NCBI GenBank assembly: GCA_937925645.1 | Contig: CALAMB010000129.1 | Span: 1-20,333 of the forward strand | DNA length: 20,333 bases | Direction: 5' to 3' | Origin: an uncultured Acidobacteriota bacterium | GTDB taxonomy: Bacteria > Acidobacteriota > JAAYUB01 | Shown here: positions 14,377-20,333 of the stretch, in pieces | Numbering within the stretch: the stretch's first letter is position 1 | Layout: every line of letters starts with the position of its first letter | Made by a program: the position numbers and the translations under genes | Notes under the pieces: generated by a model | What the model saw: the letters and a program-made list of their open reading frames with translations, nothing else | Told to the model about the DNA's origin: nothing | Databases searched by the model: none

Positions 14377-15441
14377 ATGCGCTCCTATTTCTGGCCGGAA
14401 CGGGCCGTCTGGGAAACCACGCTGCGGTGCAACCTGAGCTGCCGTCACTGCGGGTCGGTGGCCGGAGCGGCGCGGGCGGACGAACTGTCAACGGCCGAAG
14501 CGCTGCGGGTGTGCGACCAGCTGGCCGAAGCCGGTTGCCGTCACGTCACCTTGTCCGGCGGCGAGACCCTGCTGCGGGATGACTGGCCCGACATCGTCCG
14601 GCGCCTGTTGCAGCACGGCCTGCTGGTGGGCATCATCACCAACGGACTGGCCCTGGTGGCGGGAGGACACAGCCTGCGCCGGCTGCGGGAGCTGGCGGAT
14701 GAAGTGCCCCGGCTCCACGTCGGTATCAGCGTGGACGGCTTGGAAGCCACCCACGACTTCATCCGGAACCGCCCGGGAGCCTTTCAGATCGCCGTCTCGG
14801 CCATCGATGCGACGCTGGAGCAGGGGATCCCGGCTGCGGTCTTGACCACGGTGAACAGCCTGAACCTCCCGGAGCTCCGCCGCCTGCGGGACGAAATTGT
14901 ATTCGTTCGGCCGGTCTACGCCTGGCAGGTTCAGACCAGCAACTTCTACGGCCGGATTCGGGAGCACGCCGACTGGTTCCTCTCGCCGGCTCAATATCAG
15001 GAACTGGCGGCAATTCTCATCGAGTCCCGCCGGCTGCGCCAAGTCCCCCGGACCGAACCCGCCGACTGCATCGGCTACATGTCAGACGCGGAGCCCCAAC
15101 TTCGGGACATGACCTGGAGAGGCTGCCAGGCCGGCATTCGTGCGGTGGGCATTCAGAGCAACGGGTCGGTCAAGGGATGCCTGTCGATCCTGGACGACGG
15201 ATTCATTGAGGGGAGCTTGCGGCGACAAACCCTGCTGGAGATCTGGGACCGGCCCGGAGGCTTCGCCTATAACCGGGAATTCACGCCGGAGATGTTGGGC
15301 GGCCTGTGCGCCGGCTGCGTCCACGGCCGCCAGTGCGCCGGTGGCTGCAACGCGGTGTCGCACTCCCTGACGGGAGCGACTCACCATGCGCCGTATTGCC
15401 TATATGCGTTTGAAGGCGCGCGGCAGGCGGCCGCAAGATGA
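14377..15441 (+). CDS. Radical-SAM/SPASM peptide- or protein-modifying enzyme
   Basis: A 354-residue radical-SAM enzyme. The cluster motif C18-x3-C22-x2-C25 (RCNLSCRHC) lies close to the N-terminus. LSGGETLLR (59-67) is the SAM-binding GGE motif, and GIITNG (85-90) and HVGISVDG (114-121) are later barrel strands. The C-terminus is a textbook SPASM domain with C250-x12-G-x4-C268, then C311-x2-C314-x5-C320-x3-C324, and C341, which would hold two auxiliary [4Fe-4S] clusters. SPASM enzymes modify ribosomal peptides or proteins (thioethers, C-C crosslinks, sulfatase formylglycine). There is no N-terminal extension that could hold a PqqD-like recognition domain. The start is fixed by an in-frame TGA at 14371; the Shine-Dalgarno is weak. 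The repeat protein follows after 22 bp, and I infer it is the substrate. The target residue and product are unknown. Confidence 0.88.
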   Translation: MRSYFWPERAVWETTLRCNLSCRHCGSVAGAARADELSTAEALRVCDQLAEAGCRHVTLSGGETLLRDDWPDIVRRLLQHGLLVGIITNGLALVAGGHSLRRLRELADEVPRLHVGISVDGLEATHDFIRNRPGAFQIAVSAIDATLEQGIPAAVLTTVNSLNLPELRRLRDEIVFVRPVYAWQVQTSNFYGRIREHADWFLSPAQYQELAAILIESRRLRQVPRTEPADCIGYMSDAEPQLRDMTWRGCQAGIRAVGIQSNGSVKGCLSILDDGFIEGSLRRQTLLEIWDRPGGFAYNREFTPEMLGGLCAGCVHGRQCAGGCNAVSHSLTGATHHAPYCLYAFEGARQAAAR

Positions 15442-15463
15442 CATTGGCCGAAGGAGGGAGTCC

Positions 15464-16090
15464 ATGAGTGTGATCAATTTGCAAGCGGCGTTTCGGGCCA
15501 TCGAGACGGCTGCCGGTGCCGCCGCCGAGGCGGCCGCCAGGGCGGCGCCCATGAGCGAGGTGATGAAAACGCCGGCGGCCGGCGGGGTGCTGGCGCCCAT
15601 GTTCGAACACTTGAGCGAGCGGGCGAAAGCCGCCGTCTCCACACCGTCGCCGGTTCTGGTATACGGTGTGATCTCTCCGAGTGGTCTGCCCGGCGGCACC
15701 AGTCTGACATTGAAATATGGCATTACACCCGCCGCCGGGCCGGGGGTGTCGGGGACGCCGTCCCCGTCGATAGTGATGAAATACGGCGTCTTGCCACACG
15801 GGTCTTTCGATTTATCCAAGGCCGAGATCGGGGCGTCCGGCCGCTTGGCGGCCGGGAGATACGAGACGCTGGGCTGGGTGGTGGCTCACGGGCAGAACCG
15901 GATCGAGAGCCTCAGCCGGCAGACAGCTCAGGATTTGGCGGAAATCGAGGCGGCCAACGACGATCCTGAGGCGCTTCAGGAGGTGCAGACGCTCCGGGAA
16001 GCGTATCGGCTGGTTGACAAGCTGGTGCTGGACCTGGTGGCGATGCGGGAGACCATCCAGAGCAAGATGCGCAATCTGCGGGGGGATTGA
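15464..16090 (+). CDS. Repeat protein with three Tyr-Gly motifs, putative substrate of the radical-SAM enzyme
   Basis: An unrecognised 208-residue protein that starts at ATG 15464 behind an excellent AAGGAGGGAG site; upstream codons in frame lie inside the previous gene. Three regions can be seen. Residues 1-58 are Ala-rich and helical (AAFRAIETAAGAAAEAAARAA) and could serve as a leader. Residues 60-113 hold three imperfect repeats: LVYGVISPSG (Y67), LKYGITPAAGPG (Y85) and MKYGVLPHG (Y107). Two of them are preceded by TPSP, and this part is Gly/Pro-rich. Residues 140-205 are charged and helical, probably coiled coil. It has no cysteine, no signal peptide and no double-Gly cleavage site near the repeats. 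Position between the SPASM enzyme and a TPR protein suggests it is the modified partner. It is long for a RiPP precursor, so it may work as a whole modified protein. Confidence 0.75.
   Translation: MSVINLQAAFRAIETAAGAAAEAAARAAPMSEVMKTPAAGGVLAPMFEHLSERAKAAVSTPSPVLVYGVISPSGLPGGTSLTLKYGITPAAGPGVSGTPSPSIVMKYGVLPHGSFDLSKAEIGASGRLAAGRYETLGWVVAHGQNRIESLSRQTAQDLAEIEAANDDPEALQEVQTLREAYRLVDKLVLDLVAMRETIQSKMRNLRGD
15641..15802 (+). repeat. Three imperfect Tyr-Gly coding repeats within the putative substrate protein
   Basis: Codons for Y67, Y85 and Y107 fall at 15662, 15716 and 15782. The shared pattern is hydrophobic-x-(L/M/V)-(K/V)-Y-G-(V/I)-x-(P/S). The first and third copies are each introduced by the codons for TPSP (15641-15652 and 15755-15766). 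The repeats differ at the DNA level (tacggtgtg, tatggcatt, tacggcgtc), so they have diverged while the Tyr-Gly core stayed fixed, as expected if those residues are selected. Spacing between the tyrosines is 18 and 22 residues. Confidence 0.6.
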
Positions 16091-16092
16091 TC

Positions 16093-16509
16093 ATGGCCAA
16101 GCTGAACATCCAAGCCAGCCCGGAAGAGATCCACCTCTTCATGGAAATCAGCCAGTTCTATTACAGCCGTGGCGATTATGCCGATGCCGAAAACGTGCTG
16201 AGGGGCGCGATGATCCTGGCGCCGGAAAACCCTGACATCTATGCCTGCCTGGGCGCGGTGTACCAGGCCCAGGGGCGGTTCGACGAGGCCGCAGATTGCT
16301 TTGCCCGCTCGCTGGCGACGTGTCCGGGTGAAAAATGCGCCCGCAGCAACCTGGCGCAGCAATTGCTGCTAAAGGGTCGGATCGACGAGGCGGCCGAGGA
16401 GCTTCGGCGGGTTATGGCGGATATCGAACCCGATCATCCGATCCGCGAGCGAGCCGAAACACTGCTGCAGATCACCGAAACAGCCCAGAAGCAACGACGC
16501 CACACGTAA
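16093..16509 (+). CDS. Small TPR-repeat protein
   Basis: A 138-residue helical protein made almost wholly of tetratricopeptide repeats, roughly residues 14-47 (YYSRGDYADAENVLRGAMILAP), 48-81 (YACLGAVYQAQGRFDEAADCF) and 82-115 (LLLKGRIDEAAEELRRVM), with a charged tail. It has no signal peptide or membrane segment, so it is expected in the cytosol as a protein-binding adaptor or chaperone. I start at ATG 16093, two bases after the previous stop, with a GGGGGGA site upstream. A TTG at 16087 is the alternative. Tight coupling to the repeat protein suggests that it binds that protein or the SPASM enzyme. Its size and three-repeat form also recall type III secretion chaperones of the SycD/LcrH kind, but no secretion genes are in the window. 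Confidence 0.82.
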   Translation: MAKLNIQASPEEIHLFMEISQFYYSRGDYADAENVLRGAMILAPENPDIYACLGAVYQAQGRFDEAADCFARSLATCPGEKCARSNLAQQLLLKGRIDEAAEELRRVMADIEPDHPIRERAETLLQITETAQKQRRHT

Positions 16510-16552
16510 GGCGGTACAACGGTAAAAACCGGGCACGATCAATCCCGCGCAA

Positions 16553-17305
16553 TCAGAACGGCGTGGGGATGTCGTAGAACTTTCCTTCGACTAGCCCCCG
16601 CTCCTGAAGGTGGCGCATCACCGCGAGCACGCCCCACTTTTCCGTCAGGTAGTGGCCGGCGAAACAGACGTTGATGCCCGCCGCCTTGATCTGGTGGTAC
16701 GCGCTGTGGGAGGTCTCACCGGTCAGGTAGAAGTCGGCGCCGGCAGCGCGGGCGTCCAGGGCCAGCCGGGCGCCGCCGCCGCTCACGATGGCCACGCGGC
16801 TCACCCGCTCGGGGCCGAAGGGGAGAAAATGCACGTCGCAGGAGATGGTGGCGCGGATCTTGGCCAACACCTGGTCGCGCGTCACCGCCTCGCCGGTGCA
16901 GCCCAGGATGCCGATGGGCGCGCCCTTGTAGTCGATCACGGGCGCCGGGTCTTTCAGTTCCAACAGGCGGGCCATCTGGATGTTGTGTCCCAACTCCGGG
17001 TGCACATCCAGCGGGAGGTGGGCGGCGTAGAGAGAAATCCCGTGTTCGATGAGCGGCTTCAGATAGGCCAGCGTCACCCCGCGCACGTGGCGCAGGCCGC
17101 CCCAGATCATGCCGTGGTGGACGAACAGAAGGTCCACCCCGTCGGCGGCCGCCTGGACGGCGAGTTCGGGCGAATAATCCACGGCGAAGCCCGCCCGGCG
17201 AACCTCGGCGCGGCCTTCCACCTGGAGGCCGTTGGCCGATTCGTCCTCGATGGCATTAATGTTCAGCAGCCGGTCGAGTTCATCCACCAGTTCGGTAAGT
17301 TTCAT
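16553..17305 (-). CDS. Nif3-like dinuclear metal centre protein (YbgI family)
   Basis: A 250-residue member of the Nif3/YbgI family (also labelled GTP cyclohydrolase I type 2), near the E. coli YbgI length. Metal ligands can be read: H63-H64 in LLFVHHGMIWGG, D100 in AAHLPLDVHPELGHN (with H96 nearby), and H218 and E222 in AGHYLTEKWG. The N-terminal DESANGLQVEG and the GFAVDYSPELAVQAAADGVDLL segment are typical. Members form hexameric toroids with two metal ions per subunit. The physiological reaction is not settled, and I do not assign GTP cyclohydrolase activity. AAGGAG lies seven bases before the ATG. The gene faces the TPR gene tail to tail across 43 bp with no clear terminator, and it follows the FHA-protein gene by 76 bp. 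Confidence 0.92.
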   Translation of the reverse strand: MKLTELVDELDRLLNINAIEDESANGLQVEGRAEVRRAGFAVDYSPELAVQAAADGVDLLFVHHGMIWGGLRHVRGVTLAYLKPLIEHGISLYAAHLPLDVHPELGHNIQMARLLELKDPAPVIDYKGAPIGILGCTGEAVTRDQVLAKIRATISCDVHFLPFGPERVSRVAIVSGGGARLALDARAAGADFYLTGETSHSAYHQIKAAGINVCFAGHYLTEKWGVLAVMRHLQERGLVEGKFYDIPTPF

Positions 17306-17336
17306 GTCGCGCTCCTTGGAGATCGGCGGGTTCCGT

Positions 17337-17373
17337 CACCACGAAGGCCCAGGGGACACAGAGAAAGACGCGG
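17337..17373. repeat. CCACGAAGG-type intergenic sequence
   Basis: The 76-bp gap between the FHA-protein gene and the Nif3 gene contains CACCACGAAGGCCCAGGGG followed by ACACAGAGAAAGACGCGG. It shares the 'CCACGAAG...CAC.GAG' style with the left arm of the inverted repeat at 8606-8622. These look like two degenerate copies of one dispersed intergenic sequence type. Only part of the motif is shared, so the link is tentative. Confidence 0.3.
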
Positions 17374-17381
17374 CAATTGTA

Positions 17382-20333
17382 TCAGCCGCCGGGTTCGAAG
17401 CGGGCCTGCCACTGGCCCAGGGTGATCACGGCCCCGGGCGTGAGCCACCCGGAGGCACAGCGCTGGGCGTCGATGTACACGCCGTTGGTGCTTCCCAGGT
17501 CTTCGATCCAGAATGTGCCCTGCGGGGTGCGCCAGATGCGCGCGTGGTGCTGGGACGCCCCCGGCACCGGCAGGACGATGGTGTTGTCCGTCGCCGCGCC
17601 CAGCGTCACGCACGCGACGGCCAGCGCGTGCGCGCGGCCCAGGTTGTCCCGAAGCAGAGGGCCTGACCATGGAGTCACCGAGGCCGCCGGCGGCAGCGGT
17701 GCGGCGCGGCCGGGAGCCGGCGCCGCGTACGCGGGTGGCGGGGTGGGCGGGAACGACGGAGTGGGTGACGGATAAGCCGGAACCGGTTGTCGGGGGACGG
17801 CGGTCGCGGCCGCGCGCCGGCGGGAGCGCCGCGACAGTGCCAGGCCCAGGAGCACGGCCGCGACGATGACCACGAGCAGGGCGCCCGCCGCGAACCACAC
17901 CCAGGCGGGTACACGCGAGACGAAACTGCCACCCGTCTGTCGGCGGATGTTCTCGATCATCGCGGCGTCGGCGGCCGGAGGCAGGTCGTCGATGGCGGCG
18001 GCCGTGTCGTCAAGCAGGGTCTGGTAGGTTTCGGTCTCCGCCTGGAACCGCTTCACCGAACGCTCCCAGTCGCCGCGCTCGGCGGCGGTGAGGGGCCGCT
18101 CCAGGCCGCGCAGGGCCAGGAGGCGGAGGCGGCGCCGGAGCGACTCCCAGCGTTCCGACCCGTCGGTGTACGCCTGCATCCGGTCGGGTGCGCCGCCGTG
18201 CAGGGCGAACAGGCCGGACACCGTCGCCATCTCCCAGGCGGCGACGGCCTCGTCGGCCTCAAGGAGGTAGGCCAGCGCGTCGGCCGATACGCGGCCGCCG
18301 CTGGCGGTGAAGGCGTCCCACTCCATGTTGTCCGCCAGCTCCAGGCGGGGCGTGTCGGCATCCCCGCCGCCGGGGAGCAGGCCGGCCTGCGCCACGCGGA
18401 GCGCGTCCCCGGCGCCGGGCCGGAGCAACAGGGCCTGAACCGGGGCGCCCGACAGGTCGGCGGTGGTGACCATCACGACATCGAGCGACTTGTTGAGGAT
18501 GCCCACGAAGCGGTAGCACTCCTCGACGAAGCGCACGCCGGCCATGACGTTGTCGAACACCTTCTGGATTTTCTCCAGCGTCTCGGCGTGCTTGACGATC
18601 TCCGGCTGCAGGTAGATGGTGCCGATGATCTTCATGGCCACCTGACCGCATTCGCTGATGGTATCCACCAGCACGGTGAGCCATTCCTCGGCGATGCGCC
18701 ATTTCACCATCTGCTGGTATTCCCGGGCCAGCCAGTCGTGCCGGACCTTGAGCTGGGCGTAAGAGCGGGTGTGGGCGGCGCGGATCGAATCGTAGTCTTC
18801 GTTTTCGAGGAACAGGATCAGAAACTGGTTGGCCAGGTCGTCGTACGGCGCCAGTAGCGCGCTGGTGATGGCTCCCTTGATGTCGGGGAACGGCATCTCG
18901 GGAACGTATTCGCCCAGAAAATCGGAAATCCGTTTAATGATCTGGGGCAGGATCAGTTCGTTGAGCATGCTGCGAGTGACCCGCCGGGTCTGGCGGTTGT
19001 CCACCAGCCGCTCGACCGGGGGAGTTTTGAAGAACCATTTGAACAACCAGCGGTAAATCTGTCCCGACACGCTGGACGGATCGCTCTGGCTCTTCTCCCA
19101 ACGGGCCTTCAGTGTCTGGAGCTTGCGCAGCCCGACGGTCTTTTCCAGCTGCTTGTATTTATCCTTGATGTACTTGTCCAGCTTGGAGTCGGCGTAGAAG
19201 TAGCTGGCCGCGGCCTGAAACAGCGTCCAGGCATGGCCCAGCAGTTCCTGGCCGGCGTCGGTGGCGTCCTTGCGCGTGTCCTTGAGCACCAGGAGCATCC
19301 AGCCGAACAGTTCCATTTTGTTGACGAGTCCCTCGGCGTCCTCGGCGCTCAATTCGGCCACCTGCGTCTGGGCGCCCTGGACGAAGGTTTGGCTGCGGGC
19401 CTTGACCTCGGCGGAGGCCTCCCACTTGCCCAGGTGGGCCAGGGCGTTGTGCTGCAGCCCCAGCAACCGCACCGATGGCGCGACCAGGAAGGGATTCTTG
19501 AGCTCCTTGTCCCAGCGGGGCCAGTTGCTCATGTGCATCTTCAGGGTGAACCGGCCCTCGCTGTCTGTGTTCACCACGTCGACGGCGGCCCACTTGAGGA
19601 CCTTCTCGTCCCCCTCCAGCTTCACCGTGGCGTCGTTGACGGGGATGCGCGTGGCCGTGCCGGGGAGGCGATAGGTGGTGACCTTGAGCAGGAGCCGGCC
19701 GGTGATGGTTCCGTTCAGGCTGCCGATTTGCAGCGGCAGCACCGCCCGTTCCAGGCCCGGCTTCTCCACCACCAGCCGGAGGGGGGCGGACCGCATGACG
19801 CCGATCTGGCACATGACCCGGCCGGAGTCCTCACCGGCGGCGTACTCGACGATGACGTCCCGGTTCTTGACGGCGCCGGTCTCCTGCATGTCCTTGGCGT
19901 CCATCCTGGGCGCCTGGTAAACCGCCCGGGCGGTGCCGTCGGCGCCGGTGACCGGCTCGGCAGACAGCAGTCGGCCGCGCTGGGCGGCGGAAAACACGCC
20001 GTAGAAATCCAACTTCCAGTTGGCGCGCACGCCGGCGCGGGGGCGGCCCTGCGCGTCCCGGTACTGGAAGACCACGGCGGTGGTGCTCTCCCCGTCGCCG
20101 GCGATGGGATTGTCGCGGGCGGTCAGCGTGACCGTCGGTTTCGGCTTCACCGCAGTGGGCGTTTCCGGCGCCTCCGGAGCGGCGCTCACCCGATGGAACA
20201 GGATCGGCGGGGCGATGAGGAAGAACTGGTCGCCCGGCAGCGGGATGAGCGAGGTGCCGATCCCGCCCACGCTCACGCCGTGGAACCCCATGTGGCTTTC
20301 GCCGGTGAACGCCACCTTGACCTCGTCGGCGTA
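17382..20333 (-). CDS. Large membrane protein with N-terminal Ig-like region and C-terminal FHA domain (partial, runs off the right edge)
   Basis: At least 983 codons; the frame is open through the window edge, so the true N-terminus is missing. Numbers count from the GTG at 20315. Residues 61-136 match a bacterial Ig-like (Big_1/invasin) pattern: DGESTTAVVFQYRDAQGRP ... GADGTARAVYQAP. Residues 185-260 look like a second beta domain of carboxypeptidase-regulatory type (VNTDSEGRFTLKM). Residues 290-790 are mostly helical. A single membrane helix lies at about 803-826 (WVWFAAGALLVVIVAAVLLG), then a basic SRRSRRR stop-transfer, a Pro-rich linker (840-880), and an FHA domain (about 896-975) with GASQHHARIW and EDLGSTNGVYID. 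FHA domains bind phosphothreonine. The basic stop-transfer places FHA in the cytosol and the Ig-like part outside, so it may link an outer input to kinase signalling. Partners are not visible. Confidence 0.8.
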   Translation of the reverse strand, partial: YADEVKVAFTGESHMGFHGVSVGGIGTSLIPLPGDQFFLIAPPILFHRVSAAPEAPETPTAVKPKPTVTLTARDNPIAGDGESTTAVVFQYRDAQGRPRAGVRANWKLDFYGVFSAAQRGRLLSAEPVTGADGTARAVYQAPRMDAKDMQETGAVKNRDVIVEYAAGEDSGRVMCQIGVMRSAPLRLVVEKPGLERAVLPLQIGSLNGTITGRLLLKVTTYRLPGTATRIPVNDATVKLEGDEKVLKWAAVDVVNTDSEGRFTLKMHMSNWPRWDKELKNPFLVAPSVRLLGLQHNALAHLGKWEASAEVKARSQTFVQGAQTQVAELSAEDAEGLVNKMELFGWMLLVLKDTRKDATDAGQELLGHAWTLFQAAASYFYADSKLDKYIKDKYKQLEKTVGLRKLQTLKARWEKSQSDPSSVSGQIYRWLFKWFFKTPPVERLVDNRQTRRVTRSMLNELILPQIIKRISDFLGEYVPEMPFPDIKGAITSALLAPYDDLANQFLILFLENEDYDSIRAAHTRSYAQLKVRHDWLAREYQQMVKWRIAEEWLTVLVDTISECGQVAMKIIGTIYLQPEIVKHAETLEKIQKVFDNVMAGVRFVEECYRFVGILNKSLDVVMVTTADLSGAPVQALLLRPGAGDALRVAQAGLLPGGGDADTPRLELADNMEWDAFTASGGRVSADALAYLLEADEAVAAWEMATVSGLFALHGGAPDRMQAYTDGSERWESLRRRLRLLALRGLERPLTAAERGDWERSVKRFQAETETYQTLLDDTAAAIDDLPPAADAAMIENIRRQTGGSFVSRVPAWVWFAAGALLVVIVAAVLLGLALSRRSRRRAAATAVPRQPVPAYPSPTPSFPPTPPPAYAAPAPGRAAPLPPAASVTPWSGPLLRDNLGRAHALAVACVTLGAATDNTIVLPVPGASQHHARIWRTPQGTFWIEDLGSTNGVYIDAQRCASGWLTPGAVITLGQWQARFEPGG

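Noticed and set aside
15386..15463. Longer N-terminus of the Tyr-Gly repeat protein
   Set aside because: It overlaps the end of the radical-SAM gene, while ATG 15464 has an excellent AAGGAGGGAG site.
16093..16509. Type III secretion chaperone (SycD/LcrH type)
   Set aside because: Only the generic three-TPR form fits; no secretion apparatus or translocator gene is present.
16510..16552. Bidirectional terminator between the TPR and Nif3 genes
   Set aside because: I could not find a convincing GC-rich stem with a T-run in the 43-bp gap.

Overview
This is a GC-rich bacterial chromosome segment carrying mostly biosynthetic housekeeping genes, plus a short unusual radical-SAM locus. The gene mix fits a Gram-negative soil or sediment lineage: exported proteins with classical signal peptides, PD40 propeller proteins, a GyrI-like protein, kynureninase and an FHA membrane protein. 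Acidobacteriota or a relative is my guess, from style only; no rRNA or tRNA is present to place it. I see no phage, IS element, CRISPR array or tRNA gene.

Layout. (1) 3-3330, plus strand: trpB-trpA-aroA with ATGA overlaps. They carry the last steps of tryptophan synthesis and EPSP synthase of the shikimate pathway. The trpB frame is open to the left edge and its first codons look like the end of TrpF, so a TrpF-TrpB fusion is possible. (2) 3391-6953, plus: an exported PD40 propeller protein, an exported protein of unknown family, a GyrI-like ligand-binding protein and an atypical SDR. (3) 7058-9250: decayed or orphan material. It holds a 57-codon remnant resembling the N-terminus of a membrane methyltransferase, a minus-strand exported protein with a Thr-rich segment behind a good promoter with an operator-like palindrome, an inverted repeat, and a disrupted reading frame. 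(4) 14127-9243, minus: hemW-ltaE-purF-kynU, tightly packed and probably one operon (radical-SAM haem chaperone, threonine aldolase, amidophosphoribosyltransferase, kynureninase). (5) 14377-16509, plus: divergent from hemW behind its own promoter, a three-gene unit of a radical-SAM/SPASM enzyme, a 208-residue protein with three Tyr-Gly repeats, and a small TPR protein. (6) 17305-16553 and 20333-17382, minus: a Nif3-family protein, and a large membrane protein with an Ig-like N-terminal part and a C-terminal FHA domain, cut by the right edge.

The most notable element is unit (5). A complete seven-cysteine SPASM maturase lies 22 bp from a protein whose centre carries three hydrophobic-Tyr-Gly-Val/Ile repeats rich in Pro and Gly, flanked by helical segments, and a TPR protein follows. 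The arrangement resembles a RiPP-type peptide or protein modification system, but no transporter, protease or obvious recognition domain is beside it. I infer that the enzyme modifies the repeat protein, perhaps at its tyrosines. Nothing in the sequence proves the chemistry.
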